Shown here: positions 37,980-47,255 of the stretch, one piece after another | Position numbering within the stretch: position 1 is the first letter of the stretch | Layout of the letters: the number at the start of each line of letters is the position of its first letter | Source of the DNA: an uncultured Alphaproteobacteria bacterium | GTDB taxonomy: Bacteria > Pseudomonadota > Alphaproteobacteria > HIMB59 > GCA-002718135 | Length of the DNA: 64,000 bases | Reading direction: 5' to 3' | NCBI GenBank assembly: GCA_902625365.1 | Contig: CACOAX010000001.1 | Span: 1-64,000 of the forward strand | Notes under the pieces: generated by a model | The model's database searches: none | Seen by the model: only the letters and a program-made list of their open reading frames with translations | What the model was told of the DNA's origin: nothing | Translations under genes and position numbers: made by a program

Positions 37980-39003
37980 ATAAGAGTAAACCTTCTTTCA
38001 TTATTCCCCAATTAACATTACTGTTTAATTCAACTCTATTTTCTGATGGCTGAATTGATCTTATGGTTATATTATTGTTAAAACCAACATCATACAAATC
38101 CTCTCGTCCTTGTGTTTCAACAAATGTAATTTTTCCAGAAACTTTATTTTCATATCGTGGACCAAAATGCTCAGGTCTGACGCCTAAAACAATTTCTGTG
38201 TTTTCAGATATATTTAAATCAGTATTTAGATTAATTTTTAAATTGCCAGCAATAAACATTCCATTATTAAAAACTCCATTAATGAAAGATATTGGCGGAT
38301 TACCAATGAAGCCAGCAACAAACTTATCTATTGGATTTTTGTACATTTCATCTGGAGTAGATAATTGAATAATTTTTCCATCCTTCATTAAAGCAATTCT
38401 ATCGCACATCGACATTGCTTCAACTTGATCATGGGTTACAAGAATTGCAGTAATTCCAGTTTCTTTTTGTATTCTTTTTATTTCAGAACGCATTTCTAAT
38501 CTAAGTTTAGCGTCTAGGTTAGCAAGGGGCTCATCTAACAATAATACATCTGGTTCTCTGATTAAAGCTCTCGCTAATGCTACTCGTTGTTGCTGGCCAC
38601 CTGAAAGTTGTGCGGGCTTTCTTTTAAGTAATTCGGGTATGTAGACAAGATTAGCTATCTCTTGAACCTTTTCGTCAATAATTTTTGAATCAAGTTTTTT
38701 TAATTTTAATGGAAACGCAATATTTTCGTAAACAGTCATATGTGGATACAAAGCATAGTTTTGAAAAACAACACCAACATTTCTTTGTTGAGAGGGTACG
38801 TTTGACATATCTTTTTGATCAAATAAAAGTCTGCCCGAATTCATTTTGTAAATTCCGCATATTGAAAAAAGTGTTGTTGACTTTCCACATCCTGATGGTC
38901 CCAAAAGCGCTAACATTTCTCCACTATGAACAGTGAGATCTAAATTTTCAATTACGGACACGGGACCGAAAGATTTACTAAATTTTTCTAAAACTAGTTC
39001 CAT
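37951..39003 (-). CDS. ABC importer ATPase, UgpC/MalK type
   Basis: Energises uptake through the two permeases encoded upstream. Walker A GPSGCGKST is at 35-43, the Q-loop is VFQNYALYPHMTV, the signature LSGGQQQRVALARAL, Walker B LLLDEPLANLDA, and the switch histidine lies in VTHDQ. The C-terminal TOBE/regulatory region (from about 240) is present with GVRPEHFG. At 350 residues it fits the carbohydrate/glycerol-phosphate class. It shares one base with the upstream permease gene and overlaps the GDPD gene downstream. Confidence 0.9.
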   Translation of the reverse strand: MELVLEKFSKSFGPVSVIENLDLTVHSGEMLALLGPSGCGKSTTLFSICGIYKMNSGRLLFDQKDMSNVPSQQRNVGVVFQNYALYPHMTVYENIAFPLKLKKLDSKIIDEKVQEIANLVYIPELLKRKPAQLSGGQQQRVALARALIREPDVLLLDEPLANLDAKLRLEMRSEIKRIQKETGITAILVTHDQVEAMSMCDRIALMKDGKIIQLSTPDEMYKNPIDKFVAGFIGNPPISFINGVFNNGMFIAGNLKINLNTDLNISENTEIVLGVRPEHFGPRYENKVSGKITFVETQGREDLYDVGFNNNITIRSIQPSENRVELNSNVNWGIMKEGLLLFDKNGKRLK

Positions 39004-39830
39004 TATCCTTTTGTTCCCCCCCCATATATATTCATTAATTTTTTTTGAAACACTATATAAATAATAATAACTGGTATTGCATAGAAGGTTCCAACTGATT
39101 TAAATAAATTAAAATCAAATTTATTATCATCTAGTATAAGTGCGGAAAGATAAGTAGATAGTACCTGCACGTCACTACTTGGAGCTAGAACTAAAGGTAA
39201 CACAAATTCGCTCCATCCTGATAAAAACGAAAAAATCAGCAGTGCTGCAATTCCTGGTTGCACTTGTGGTAAAATAAGTTTTCGCCAAACCGTGAACCTA
39301 CTTGCACCATCTTGGATACCTGCCATTTCGATTTCCCACGGAACTGTGTCGTAAAATCCTTTCATTATCCAAACACCAAAAGGTAATTCTAGAGCTGATT
39401 TTACAAGTATTACACCTAGTAAAGTATTGTATAAACCCATAATTTGTAATGTTAAAAAGATAGCGACTATAAGAGAAATAGTTGGAAACGCGTGTAACAT
39501 AATTAGACCAGCAAGAAAAATTTTTCTTCCAGGTATATCTAATCGGGAAAGAACATATCCTGATGTCATTGATAGTGTGGTAACCATAACTGCAGTTGTG
39601 CTTGCAAATATAAAAGTATTAAATGTTACAGTCCAAATATAGGACTCACCCGTTTTTGGCGTTTCCCATAAAAATCGCCAATGCTCTATTGTAAAGCTAC
39701 TTGGCCAAATACCTCCAGGAGCAGGATTTGTAAAATTATCGATTATTTGAAAAATAAACATTATTAATAACGGCAAAGAAATTAATGTAAGTAATAAAGT
39801 TATTGGCCAGGAACGATAATAATTATTCAC
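39003..39830 (-). CDS. ABC importer permease, UgpE/MalG type
   Basis: Inner-membrane subunit of 275 residues with six helices. The EAA loop is in EMAGIQDGASRFTVWRKLILPQVQPGI, the contact site for the ATPase. TM1 lies at about 10-30. Relation to UgpE/MalG is clear from length and from the HAFPTISLIV and VWIMKGFYDTVP segments. It is flanked by its ATPase and the larger permease. Confidence 0.9.
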   Translation of the reverse strand: MNNYYRSWPITLLLTLISLPLLIMFIFQIIDNFTNPAPGGIWPSSFTIEHWRFLWETPKTGESYIWTVTFNTFIFASTTAVMVTTLSMTSGYVLSRLDIPGRKIFLAGLIMLHAFPTISLIVAIFLTLQIMGLYNTLLGVILVKSALELPFGVWIMKGFYDTVPWEIEMAGIQDGASRFTVWRKLILPQVQPGIAALLIFSFLSGWSEFVLPLVLAPSSDVQVLSTYLSALILDDNKFDFNLFKSVGTFYAIPVIIIYIVFQKKLMNIYGGGTKG

Positions 39831-41132
39831 TTATCCCTCAATCCTTGGTTTGGTTACTAGATCCTTAAAGTTAAAAAACTTCAAGTAGAATAAGCTAGCA
39901 ATTATTCCTATTATTACTAAAACTAAAGCGTAGGTAGCGCCTAAGCCATATTGTAAATTGCCTGCATAATTTTGGAGCGCCGTATGGTATGCAGCTAAAG
40001 CCCAAACTTCAGTTGATCTACCTGGACCGCCATTTGTTGCTAGTAATATGTATTCAAATGAAGTTAATAGCGACAAGGTTTGATATGCTGTTGTGAACAT
40101 AATTGGCCATCTTAATTGGGGAATAATTATGTTCCATATTTGCTGCCATCTATTTGCTCCATCAACCTCAGATGCATATAACATTGATGATGGTATAGCT
40201 TTAATTGCTGAAGAAAATAGTATCATTCCAAAAGATGCTCCAACAAATCCATTAATTAATACTATAACCGTCCACGCATGAATTGGAGAGTCCATCATCC
40301 AATTTTTTGGTGAAGCTCCAAAGTAAGTTGACATTTGTGAAATAAAACCTGTATCCCAAGTAAACCATTTCCACATTAAAACATATAAAACAGGGGGAAG
40401 TATTCTTGGCAAAAACCAAATAGTTCTAAATGTAGACGCTGTTTTTGATGGTAAATAAAATGTAGAAATTGCCAGAAACAAACCGAAGACTACATTAAAT
40501 GTTAAAGTAAAAAAGACGTAAATAACTGTATAAAAAGCAAACTTATATGAAGATGGTAGACTGTAAATTAATTTGAAATTATTATTGGTCCAAGACCAAC
40601 CAGTATAACTTTCTTTAATAATTATATCTCTATCATTTTGATCTATTTCAAGCTTTATTAAATTTTCTTCAAAAATAGACTTACTATTAAATCTTTCATT
40701 AATTATTGATTCTTTAAATATTTCAGCAATCTCTTTTCTATCTCGTGTTTTTTTAATTTTATTTTTTTTTAATTTTTTAAGCGCTCTTTCTAAATCTTTT
40801 CTATTTGAAAATTTTTCTCCAAAATAAAGAGAATTTATTTCGTTTGATAGTGCTTCTTTATATTTTTTACTTACTATTTTTAATCCTTCTTCATCAATTA
40901 AATATCCAGCATTTTCAAGCTTTTCAATAGTACCCTTTTGAATATTATATTTTTTTATTTCTTTAATAGTTTCTTGATTAATTAAATACTCTCCTCCTTT
41001 TATACCTGTTGAAGTTGACATATTTGTAAAAGAAAAAAAAGCAGTCATAACAACTGGTGTTAGAAAGAACAAAAATACCATTAATAGTACAGGAGATATA
41101 AAAATTAAACCGAACCAATTTATTCTATTCAT
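39831..41132 (-). CDS. ABC importer permease, UgpA-like with large inserted loop
   Basis: Second permease subunit, 433 residues versus about 295 for UgpA. TM1 is at about 8-30. Next comes an insert of roughly 150 residues (about 40-185), hydrophilic and Lys/Glu-rich with helical, coiled-coil character. The normal permease body follows, with EAA loop ASEVDGANRWQQIWNIIIPQLRW near 325. The insert should face the periplasm and might replace or assist contact with the binding protein. It is separated from the binding-protein gene by a stem-loop. Confidence 0.88.
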   Translation of the reverse strand: MNRINWFGLIFISPVLLMVFLFFLTPVVMTAFFSFTNMSTSTGIKGGEYLINQETIKEIKKYNIQKGTIEKLENAGYLIDEEGLKIVSKKYKEALSNEINSLYFGEKFSNRKDLERALKKLKKNKIKKTRDRKEIAEIFKESIINERFNSKSIFEENLIKLEIDQNDRDIIIKESYTGWSWTNNNFKLIYSLPSSYKFAFYTVIYVFFTLTFNVVFGLFLAISTFYLPSKTASTFRTIWFLPRILPPVLYVLMWKWFTWDTGFISQMSTYFGASPKNWMMDSPIHAWTVIVLINGFVGASFGMILFSSAIKAIPSSMLYASEVDGANRWQQIWNIIIPQLRWPIMFTTAYQTLSLLTSFEYILLATNGGPGRSTEVWALAAYHTALQNYAGNLQYGLGATYALVLVIIGIIASLFYLKFFNFKDLVTKPRIEG

Positions 41133-41148
41133 AGTTTTTGATTAAAAT

Positions 41149-41173
41149 AACAGGAGTGAAATTCACTCCTGTT
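41149..41173 (-). promoter_or_regulatory. Intercistronic stem-loop after the binding-protein gene
   Basis: AACAGGAGTGAA (41149-41160) pairs perfectly with TTCACTCCTGTT (41162-41173), a 12-bp stem around a one-base centre (in RNA a 3-base or larger loop with about 11 pairs). It lies between the stop of the substrate-binding protein and the permease start. The U-run after it is short, so it probably limits read-through or protects the upstream mRNA, making more binding protein than permease. Confidence 0.7.
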
Positions 41174-41190
41174 GATTATTTTAAAAAGTG

Positions 41191-42537
41191 TTATCTTACT
41201 ATTAAATCATCTCCAAGTTTTGAAGATAATTCATTTTCAAGATCATTTACTGCATCAGCAGCAGATTTAGAACCAGTCCACACAGACTCTAAACCAGCCC
41301 ACATAGCTTCTGAAAATACTCCATATTGTAGATGATTAGGTTGGGCGTTGGCTGATCCTAAAAGTACTTCAGTTGCTTCTGCAGCCCATTGGTCATTTGC
41401 ATAAAGTCCAACATTAGATTGTTGTTTAGAAATTCCTAGGTGTGCAGACTCAATAGCATGTAAAGAATTGATTCGAGGTTCAGAAGCAATCTTTACAAGT
41501 TGAGATGCGATATCTTGTAGATCTTCATCATTCTGGTTTGTTACAAGATAAACTAAAGGATGCGTAATAGTATTTGCTCTTCCTCTATCATTTCCTGCTG
41601 GGATAAGAGTAAATTGAATTGTTCCAAAGAAATCATCATTTCCTTCTTTTCCAGTGTATCTAGCATAGTGCCATGTTCCACCATGCCAAAAAGCAGCTTT
41701 ACCATTTGCAACTTCATTATACCATTGTCCCCAATCAGTACCGATATGATTTTTCTTTGTTACTCCTGCAGCGACTGCATCCGCAAAGAATTGATAAAAT
41801 TCTTGCATTGAAGCTTTATCTAACAATAGTTTACCTGATGCAGAGTCCATTAACTCACCACCAAATGATTGATAGAATTGAGCATAATCAGGACCATTAG
41901 ACACTCTAGGGTAAAAACCATAACCCTCTTCTACTAATCCCATTGATACGGCTTTCTTTGCATCTTCAAGAACATTTGCTAGAGTGTATTCACCAGAAGC
42001 AACTTTGGAAGGTAATGCATCAATATCACTATCTGAGTAACCAATGCCTTTTAGGCATTCCCTCCAAAAGAAGAAAGGTCTGCTCTCTGCATCTTGTGGA
42101 ACACCATATTGTATGCCGTTGTAAGCTGCAATTTCCATTAAATTGCTATAAATATCATTCAATGGCCAAGCATCCATATCAAGATAATCTTCCACCGGAA
42201 CAATGTAACCTGCTTGACTCCATGGCGCTATATCAAGGTGACTTGTAACAACTATATTAGGAGCTGATCCATCTTCAGCTGCTAGGGTAACAGCTTGTTT
42301 AAACTCTCCCCAACCACCGAAGTCTCTTTTGCCCTCTACAGTAATGTTAATTTCTTCTCCTTGAATTGCCATTTCACGAGTAAGAATATCAGCAGCCATT
42401 TTGATTGCTTCCATCCTGTAATAATCAGCTTCGTTTGTACCACCAGCCCATACTGTGATTTTTACATCTTTAGCAGTTGCATATCCAAAACTTAAAACAG
42501 TTATAAGGAATGCAATTACTAGACTTTTTATTTTCAT
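41191..42537 (-). CDS. ABC importer substrate-binding protein, family 1 (UgpB/MalE-like)
   Basis: Periplasmic receptor of 448 residues. The signal peptide is clear (MKIKSLVIAFLITVLSFGYA, cut near TAKD). The mature part starts with KITVWAGGTNE and has the family features PNIVVTSHLD, GVPQDAESRPFFFWREC and AAFWHGGTWHYARY. Aromatic residues are abundant in the predicted cleft. First gene of the five-gene importer/GDPD operon. Its substrate is not shown by sequence; the tandem GDPD and GpdQ-like neighbours favour glycerophosphodiesters, with a sugar or other polyol as the alternative. Confidence 0.88.
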   Translation of the reverse strand: MKIKSLVIAFLITVLSFGYATAKDVKITVWAGGTNEADYYRMEAIKMAADILTREMAIQGEEINITVEGKRDFGGWGEFKQAVTLAAEDGSAPNIVVTSHLDIAPWSQAGYIVPVEDYLDMDAWPLNDIYSNLMEIAAYNGIQYGVPQDAESRPFFFWRECLKGIGYSDSDIDALPSKVASGEYTLANVLEDAKKAVSMGLVEEGYGFYPRVSNGPDYAQFYQSFGGELMDSASGKLLLDKASMQEFYQFFADAVAAGVTKKNHIGTDWGQWYNEVANGKAAFWHGGTWHYARYTGKEGNDDFFGTIQFTLIPAGNDRGRANTITHPLVYLVTNQNDEDLQDIASQLVKIASEPRINSLHAIESAHLGISKQQSNVGLYANDQWAAEATEVLLGSANAQPNHLQYGVFSEAMWAGLESVWTGSKSAADAVNDLENELSSKLGDDLIVR

Positions 42538-42542
42538 AATAA

Positions 42543-42587
42543 CTCCTTATTTTTTAATAATAATGCATCACTAAATTATTATGTCAA
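42543..42587 (-). promoter_or_regulatory. Promoter and ribosome-binding site of the importer operon
   Basis: On the minus strand TTGACA (42582-42587) is followed after 17 bases by ATTATT (42559-42564), a good sigma-70-type pair. A strong Shine-Dalgarno AAGGAG (42543-42548) lies 5 bases before the ATG at 42537. The predicted leader is only about 15 bases. No Pho-box-like repeat is visible here. Confidence 0.55.
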
Positions 42588-42726
42588 ACCATATTAAATT
42601 GTTAAAAACAGCCATTATTTTGGCTATTTAAGACATTCATCTACAAAATTTCATAACGATAAATGTTGATAAATTATGAATTTGAAACTGGTAAATACTT
42701 AAAGAATTATTGTAGTACAATATTGT

Positions 42727-43524
42727 ATGAAAATATTACATTTATCGGATCCACACATTGAACCAGATATTTTACATGGTATTGATTCTCAAAAAAGATT
42801 TCATCAAGCACTAACACATATTAAAAAAAATCATTTTGATACAGATTTATTTGTTATTTCTGGTGATATTACTCATTTTGGAAGTAGTGAAGCTTATAAA
42901 GTATTTAAAGATATATTAAACCAAGCCGAGTTACCAAAAAATTTGTTACCACATATAATAATTGGAAATCATGATGATAGAGAAAATTTTAGAAATAATT
43001 TTTCTGATATTAAAACTGACAACAATGGCTTTATTCAATATTCAAAATCTTTTGATAAAAAAACTTTTCTTTTTCTAGATACTAATCAACCGAATACTGA
43101 CAGCGGTCATTACAATAAAGTTAGACAAGACTGGTTAATAAGTGAATTAGAAAAAAATAGTAAAAATGAAGTTTATATTTTTATGCACCATAACCCTCTT
43201 GCATTAGGTGATGAAAAAAGTGATAAAATAGGGCTAATTCAAAAAAATGATTTTCAGGATATATTATTAAAATTTAGAGAAATAATAAAACATATATTTT
43301 TTGGCCATCAACATATTACCACATCTGGTCAATATTTAGGCATTACATTTTCTTCACCACGTAGCACTTGGTCACCATTAGTTCCAAACTTTTCAAGTAA
43401 ATATAGATTGGGAACTGCAAACACTGATCCTAATTATAATGTAATTTTAATTAAAGATAATTCTTTAGTTGTACATAGCGAAGATTTTTTAAAAACAGAG
43501 GTTAATTGGTTCGAGACTGAATAA
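42727..43524 (+). CDS. CpdA/GpdQ-like metallophosphoesterase
   Basis: Class III cyclic-nucleotide or glycerophosphodiester phosphodiesterase. The dinuclear metal ligands are in LSDPHI (Asp8, His10), SGDITHFG, GNHDD, MHHNPLALGD and FFGHQHI. There is no signal peptide; length is 265 residues. It is transcribed divergently from the importer operon with 189 bases between. Given the surroundings, cleavage of glycerophosphodiesters (GpdQ role) is more likely than of cAMP, but this is inference. Confidence 0.8.
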   Translation: MKILHLSDPHIEPDILHGIDSQKRFHQALTHIKKNHFDTDLFVISGDITHFGSSEAYKVFKDILNQAELPKNLLPHIIIGNHDDRENFRNNFSDIKTDNNGFIQYSKSFDKKTFLFLDTNQPNTDSGHYNKVRQDWLISELEKNSKNEVYIFMHHNPLALGDEKSDKIGLIQKNDFQDILLKFREIIKHIFFGHQHITTSGQYLGITFSSPRSTWSPLVPNFSSKYRLGTANTDPNYNVILIKDNSLVVHSEDFLKTEVNWFETE

Positions 43525-43526
43525 TG

Positions 43527-44633
43527 CTATTTTTTCTCAATTATAAAAATTTCATTATTAAAATAAAGGCCTTTATTTTTTGAAACTATTTTTTGAACTA
43601 CTTTTTCATAATTTCTTGTTTTTTCTACCCTCATTACTTTATCATCATCCATTTGATTGACATATATGGAAGCATTCCAAGCAGAAAAAACTAATGATGT
43701 TGCTATACCTCCGCTGATTTCTGTTGGTAGAGCTCTCAGTTTACATTTAATAATTCTTTTTTCTCCAAAAGATAAACTGCTTAATAAATCTTTATCTAAA
43801 TTTTTCTTAAGATAAGAAATGATACTATTTCCAAGAGAAGGAAATGGGTCCTCTTTTGGCCAAATTTTACGAATTATTTCATTAGCAGGATCTTTTCCTG
43901 AAGCATGAATAGTTAATAATTTCCCTTTTGATTTTAACGCTCTAATCATTGGTTCGATGACGTATTTTGATTTCTTTTCTGCTGAAATTCTTGAACGATA
44001 AGGCTGCGAAGCAATAATAAGATCAAATTTATTATCTGATTTTTTTTTGGTAGGTATTAATTCATTAACATTAAATTCTTGATCTTCACGGTAGATAACC
44101 ATGACTGAAGGCTCTTTATAAGTATGGTTACCTGACTTTTTATTAATTTCTATATTCCATTTTTTTTCTAAAAATTCATTTTGTTTTCTTAATTGTTGGG
44201 CAAATTCAAGAGAAGTGTCGCCTTTTAATTTAATAATATTCCAATTAATTTTTTTCTGTTTAACTTCATTTTTTGATTTAAGGTTTGCTGCTTCCGCATA
44301 GTGAAGATTTGAAATGACAAAAACAGTATTCTTATGCTCAACAAACCTATCAGGTAATTTTTCTAAACCTAATCTTACATCTTCAATACTTATTTCTTTT
44401 GTGCAAACTAATAGAGGTACGTTAGGCCTAGCCTCGTGGCACTGACGCATAACATTCATAAGTAAAGAACCATCCCCCATACCAGCATCAAATATTTTTA
44501 TGCCAGGTTTTTGAGGTTTTATTTTATTTACGTGAGGGCGAATAGCATCGGCAATTTGATTTTTTTCATTTGTTGTTGTTACAAATAATAAGTATTTTTG
44601 TCTGTTATCATAAAACCTGAAATTTTTTTTCAT
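43527..44633 (-). CDS. SAM-dependent methyltransferase-like protein of the phosphonate operon
   Basis: A 368-residue protein with a class I methyltransferase SAM loop IFDAGMGDGSLL (48-59) and an LLTIHASGKDP segment further on, typical of the later strands. A long charged middle region (about 130-195) is unusual. It is the last gene of phnA-phnY-Fe-ADH, starting 2 bases after the Fe-ADH stop, so it is probably co-expressed. The substrate is unknown. A role in modifying a phosphonate or its product is only suggested by position. Confidence 0.7.
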   Translation of the reverse strand: MKKNFRFYDNRQKYLLFVTTTNEKNQIADAIRPHVNKIKPQKPGIKIFDAGMGDGSLLMNVMRQCHEARPNVPLLVCTKEISIEDVRLGLEKLPDRFVEHKNTVFVISNLHYAEAANLKSKNEVKQKKINWNIIKLKGDTSLEFAQQLRKQNEFLEKKWNIEINKKSGNHTYKEPSVMVIYREDQEFNVNELIPTKKKSDNKFDLIIASQPYRSRISAEKKSKYVIEPMIRALKSKGKLLTIHASGKDPANEIIRKIWPKEDPFPSLGNSIISYLKKNLDKDLLSSLSFGEKRIIKCKLRALPTEISGGIATSLVFSAWNASIYVNQMDDDKVMRVEKTRNYEKVVQKIVSKNKGLYFNNEIFIIEKK

Positions 44634-44635
44634 TA

Positions 44636-45748
44636 CTAATAAAGTCCCATTGATTTAGCAGAAGATATAAAGGCTTCTTTATTGCCAATAAAGTTTTTAC
44701 CTCGCTCCCCTAAAAAAGCATCATCTACTATATTATTCCATTCTTGAACAGGAACTTTTATTTCATTTAAGTTAAGAGGAACCTCTAAAGAACGCATAAA
44801 TTCACTCAGATGATCTGCAGCATTCTCAAGATTATCATTAAAAATTAATTTTAATCTCTCCTCAGCTACACTATCAATTCCAACCATACTCAATGTAATC
44901 ATAGGTAATGTAAATGAGCAAGCAATACCATGCTGAATGCCGTAATTGAGCGTCACAGGGTATGATAGATTGTGCGCAATAGCAGTTTTTGTGTTGGAAA
45001 ACGCTAAGCCAGCATGAACACACGCCAATGCAATTTTTGAGCGTAATTCAATGTTTCTTAAATCTTTAGTGAGAAGTGGTAAATTTTCTAATATTAATTT
45101 TGACGCTTGTATTGCATGAGAAGCAGAAACTGGGTTTGCATTAATATTCCATATACTTTCCATTGAATGAGAGAGAGCATCTAAACCAGTTGAAATGGTC
45201 AAGCCTAAAGGCTTATCAATCATAATAGATGGATCGATAATTGCTTTTTCTGCATAAAGAGATTTATGTGCCAAAGATAATTTATTATTTTTTTCTTTAT
45301 CCCATATTGTGGCCCAACACGTAAGCTCACTTGATGTTCCTGAAGTTGTAGGGATTGCAATAATTTTGATTGGATTTTCGACTCTTGGACTTTTCTTATT
45401 GCGAACAAAATCTGTTAGATATTCTTGTTTATCTTTAAATGCAGCAATTGCTTTAGCTGTATCTGTAACAGAGCCGCCACCTATAGCTAAAATATAATCT
45501 ACCGTTTCACTAATTGAAGAAAATTTAATTTGTAGCTCTAAAATATCCTTGTAATCTGGATTAGGCTGGACATCAGTCATAATGGATAGAGGTGGATTTG
45601 AAGAGAATTTAAATTCATCACTATATTTTTTAAAAATTTCTTCTGGATGAGTGATTATAATGTAGTTCTTATTTTTAATAGTATGATGTACTTCCTTAAA
45701 TCTATATTCTCCAAATAAAATTTCCACGGGATTAAAATAATTCCACAT
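44636..45748 (-). CDS. Phosphonate-associated iron-containing alcohol dehydrogenase
   Basis: Group III metal-dependent dehydrogenase of 370 residues. The NAD(P) loop is AIGGGSVTDTAKAIAAF (88-104), and the metal ligands are Asp190, His194 (GLDALSHSMES), His259 and His273 (AHNLSY, GIQHGIAC). It belongs by sequence and by its phnA-phnY setting to the family seen in phosphonate gene sets, thought to interconvert phosphonoacetaldehyde and 2-hydroxyethylphosphonate or similar. It lies 64 bases after the phnY stop. The direction of its reaction is not known. Confidence 0.8.
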   Translation of the reverse strand: MWNYFNPVEILFGEYRFKEVHHTIKNKNYIIITHPEEIFKKYSDEFKFSSNPPLSIMTDVQPNPDYKDILELQIKFSSISETVDYILAIGGGSVTDTAKAIAAFKDKQEYLTDFVRNKKSPRVENPIKIIAIPTTSGTSSELTCWATIWDKEKNNKLSLAHKSLYAEKAIIDPSIMIDKPLGLTISTGLDALSHSMESIWNINANPVSASHAIQASKLILENLPLLTKDLRNIELRSKIALACVHAGLAFSNTKTAIAHNLSYPVTLNYGIQHGIACSFTLPMITLSMVGIDSVAEERLKLIFNDNLENAADHLSEFMRSLEVPLNLNEIKVPVQEWNNIVDDAFLGERGKNFIGNKEAFISSAKSMGLY

Positions 45749-45812
45749 TACCTTAAATTGATTTTGTTCTTAGTAAATAAAGATTAGTTGTTGTAAGGAG
45801 CATTTATTTTTT

Positions 45813-47255
45813 TTACCAAGGTAGCGAAAAAGTTTTTACATTAGTAAAGCTTTTCATTGCTTCAATTACACCCTCTTTATAACCAAGACCTGAATCTTTA
45901 ATTCCACCAAAAGGAGACATTTCTATTCTATAGCCTGGAACCTCCCATATATTTACAGTTCCAACACTTAAACCTTGAATATATTTTTTCGCTCGCATGA
46001 AATTGTTTGTACATACACCAGAAGATAATCCGAATGCTGTAGAGTTAGATATTGTCATTACAGCTTCATCATCATTTGGAACACGAATGATTGGAATTAC
46101 TGGACCAAATGTTTCTTCTAAAACTAATTCACTTTTAGGATCAACATTATCTACTACTATTGGAGGTAACAAAGCACCTTTTCTTCCAGGGTGATATAAA
46201 ATTTTTGCGCCGTCTCCTTCAGCCATAGAAACTCTTTTGTCAAAAAGTTCAGCAGCTTCGGCATTAACAACGGTACCTAAATCTGTCTCCATATTCATAG
46301 GATCACCAAATTTAATTTTCTTAGCACGCTCAAGAGCCATTTCGACAAATTGATCTGCAATGGATTCTTGTACTAATATTCTTTTTACAGCTGTACAACG
46401 TTGGCCGGAGTTTTTTGTTGCTCCAGTAACGGCTAGCTCAACTGCTTTTTTAAGATCATCACTGTCTAAGTCATTTAATACAATTAAAGGATCATTACCA
46501 CCAAGCTCTAGTACTGTTCTTTTGTATCCAGCTTGTTCAGCAATTAATTTTCCTACACCCACACTGCCTGTAAAAGTAATTAGATCAATGTTTGAATTTT
46601 TGATCATTTCTAATCCGATATCTTGAGGCCATCCAGTTACAACTGAAAACATTTCTGGTGGTAAGCCAGCTTCATATAATACATCAGCAAGTACCATTGC
46701 TGTTAAAGGTGTTAATTCTGTCTGCTTACATACTGTGCAATTATTAGTTGCAATTGAAGGCGCAATTTTATGCGCTACCATATTCAAAGGGTGATTAAAT
46801 GGAGTAATTGCTGAAATTGCTGTTAATGGTTCTCTTATGGTAAATATTTTTCTCGCTTTTCCATGTGGAGTTAAATCACAAGAAAATATTTCTCCATCAT
46901 CAAGAATACAAAGTTGTGCAGTCAATGAAAATACATCAAAAGCTCTTCCTACTTCATATAAAGAATCTTGTTTTGAGATACCAAGCTCTAATGTAATAAT
47001 ATCAGAAATTTCGTCTTTTCTTTTAACAAGTACCTCTGCAGCAGTTTGAAGAATTTTTTGTCTCTCATATCTTGTAAGTTTAGGTTGGTAATTTGCAGCA
47101 ATATCTAGAGCCTTTCTTGCATGCTCTGCGGTACCGGCTGGAACCGTTCCGATTACCTCACCTGTAAAAGGGTACTCTACATTTATTGTTTTATCCGAAG
47201 TAACTTTTTCTCCAGCAATACGCATTGCTTCATTAATCATTTTTTTGTGCATCAT
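45813..47255 (-). CDS. phnY: Phosphonoacetaldehyde dehydrogenase PhnY
   Basis: NAD-dependent oxidation of phosphonoacetaldehyde to phosphonoacetate. It has the aldehyde dehydrogenase residues Glu250 (LELGGND) and Cys287 ([11 protein letters not shown]). Arg286 and His155 (PFNHPLN) match, with a shift of four, the substrate-phosphonate contacts Arg290 and His159 of the Sinorhizobium enzyme. The length is 480 residues. Its start overlaps the phnA stop by 4 bases. This is the catabolic PhnY, not the dioxygenase PhnY* that pairs with PhnZ. Confidence 0.9.
   Translation of the reverse strand: MMHKKMINEAMRIAGEKVTSDKTINVEYPFTGEVIGTVPAGTAEHARKALDIAANYQPKLTRYERQKILQTAAEVLVKRKDEISDIITLELGISKQDSLYEVGRAFDVFSLTAQLCILDDGEIFSCDLTPHGKARKIFTIREPLTAISAITPFNHPLNMVAHKIAPSIATNNCTVCKQTELTPLTAMVLADVLYEAGLPPEMFSVVTGWPQDIGLEMIKNSNIDLITFTGSVGVGKLIAEQAGYKRTVLELGGNDPLIVLNDLDSDDLKKAVELAVTGATKNSGQRCTAVKRILVQESIADQFVEMALERAKKIKFGDPMNMETDLGTVVNAEAAELFDKRVSMAEGDGAKILYHPGRKGALLPPIVVDNVDPKSELVLEETFGPVIPIIRVPNDDEAVMTISNSTAFGLSSGVCTNNFMRAKKYIQGLSVGTVNIWEVPGYRIEMSPFGGIKDSGLGYKEGVIEAMKSFTNVKTFSLPW

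Noticed and set aside
41560..42495. Plus-strand open frames over the substrate-binding protein gene
   Set aside because: Several mutually overlapping frames with odd composition, all antisense to a clear signal-peptide-bearing gene.
42610..42625. Stem-loop AGCCA/TGGCT in the leader of the importer operon
   Set aside because: Only 5 bp, and it lies upstream of the likely promoter; too weak to call an attenuator.
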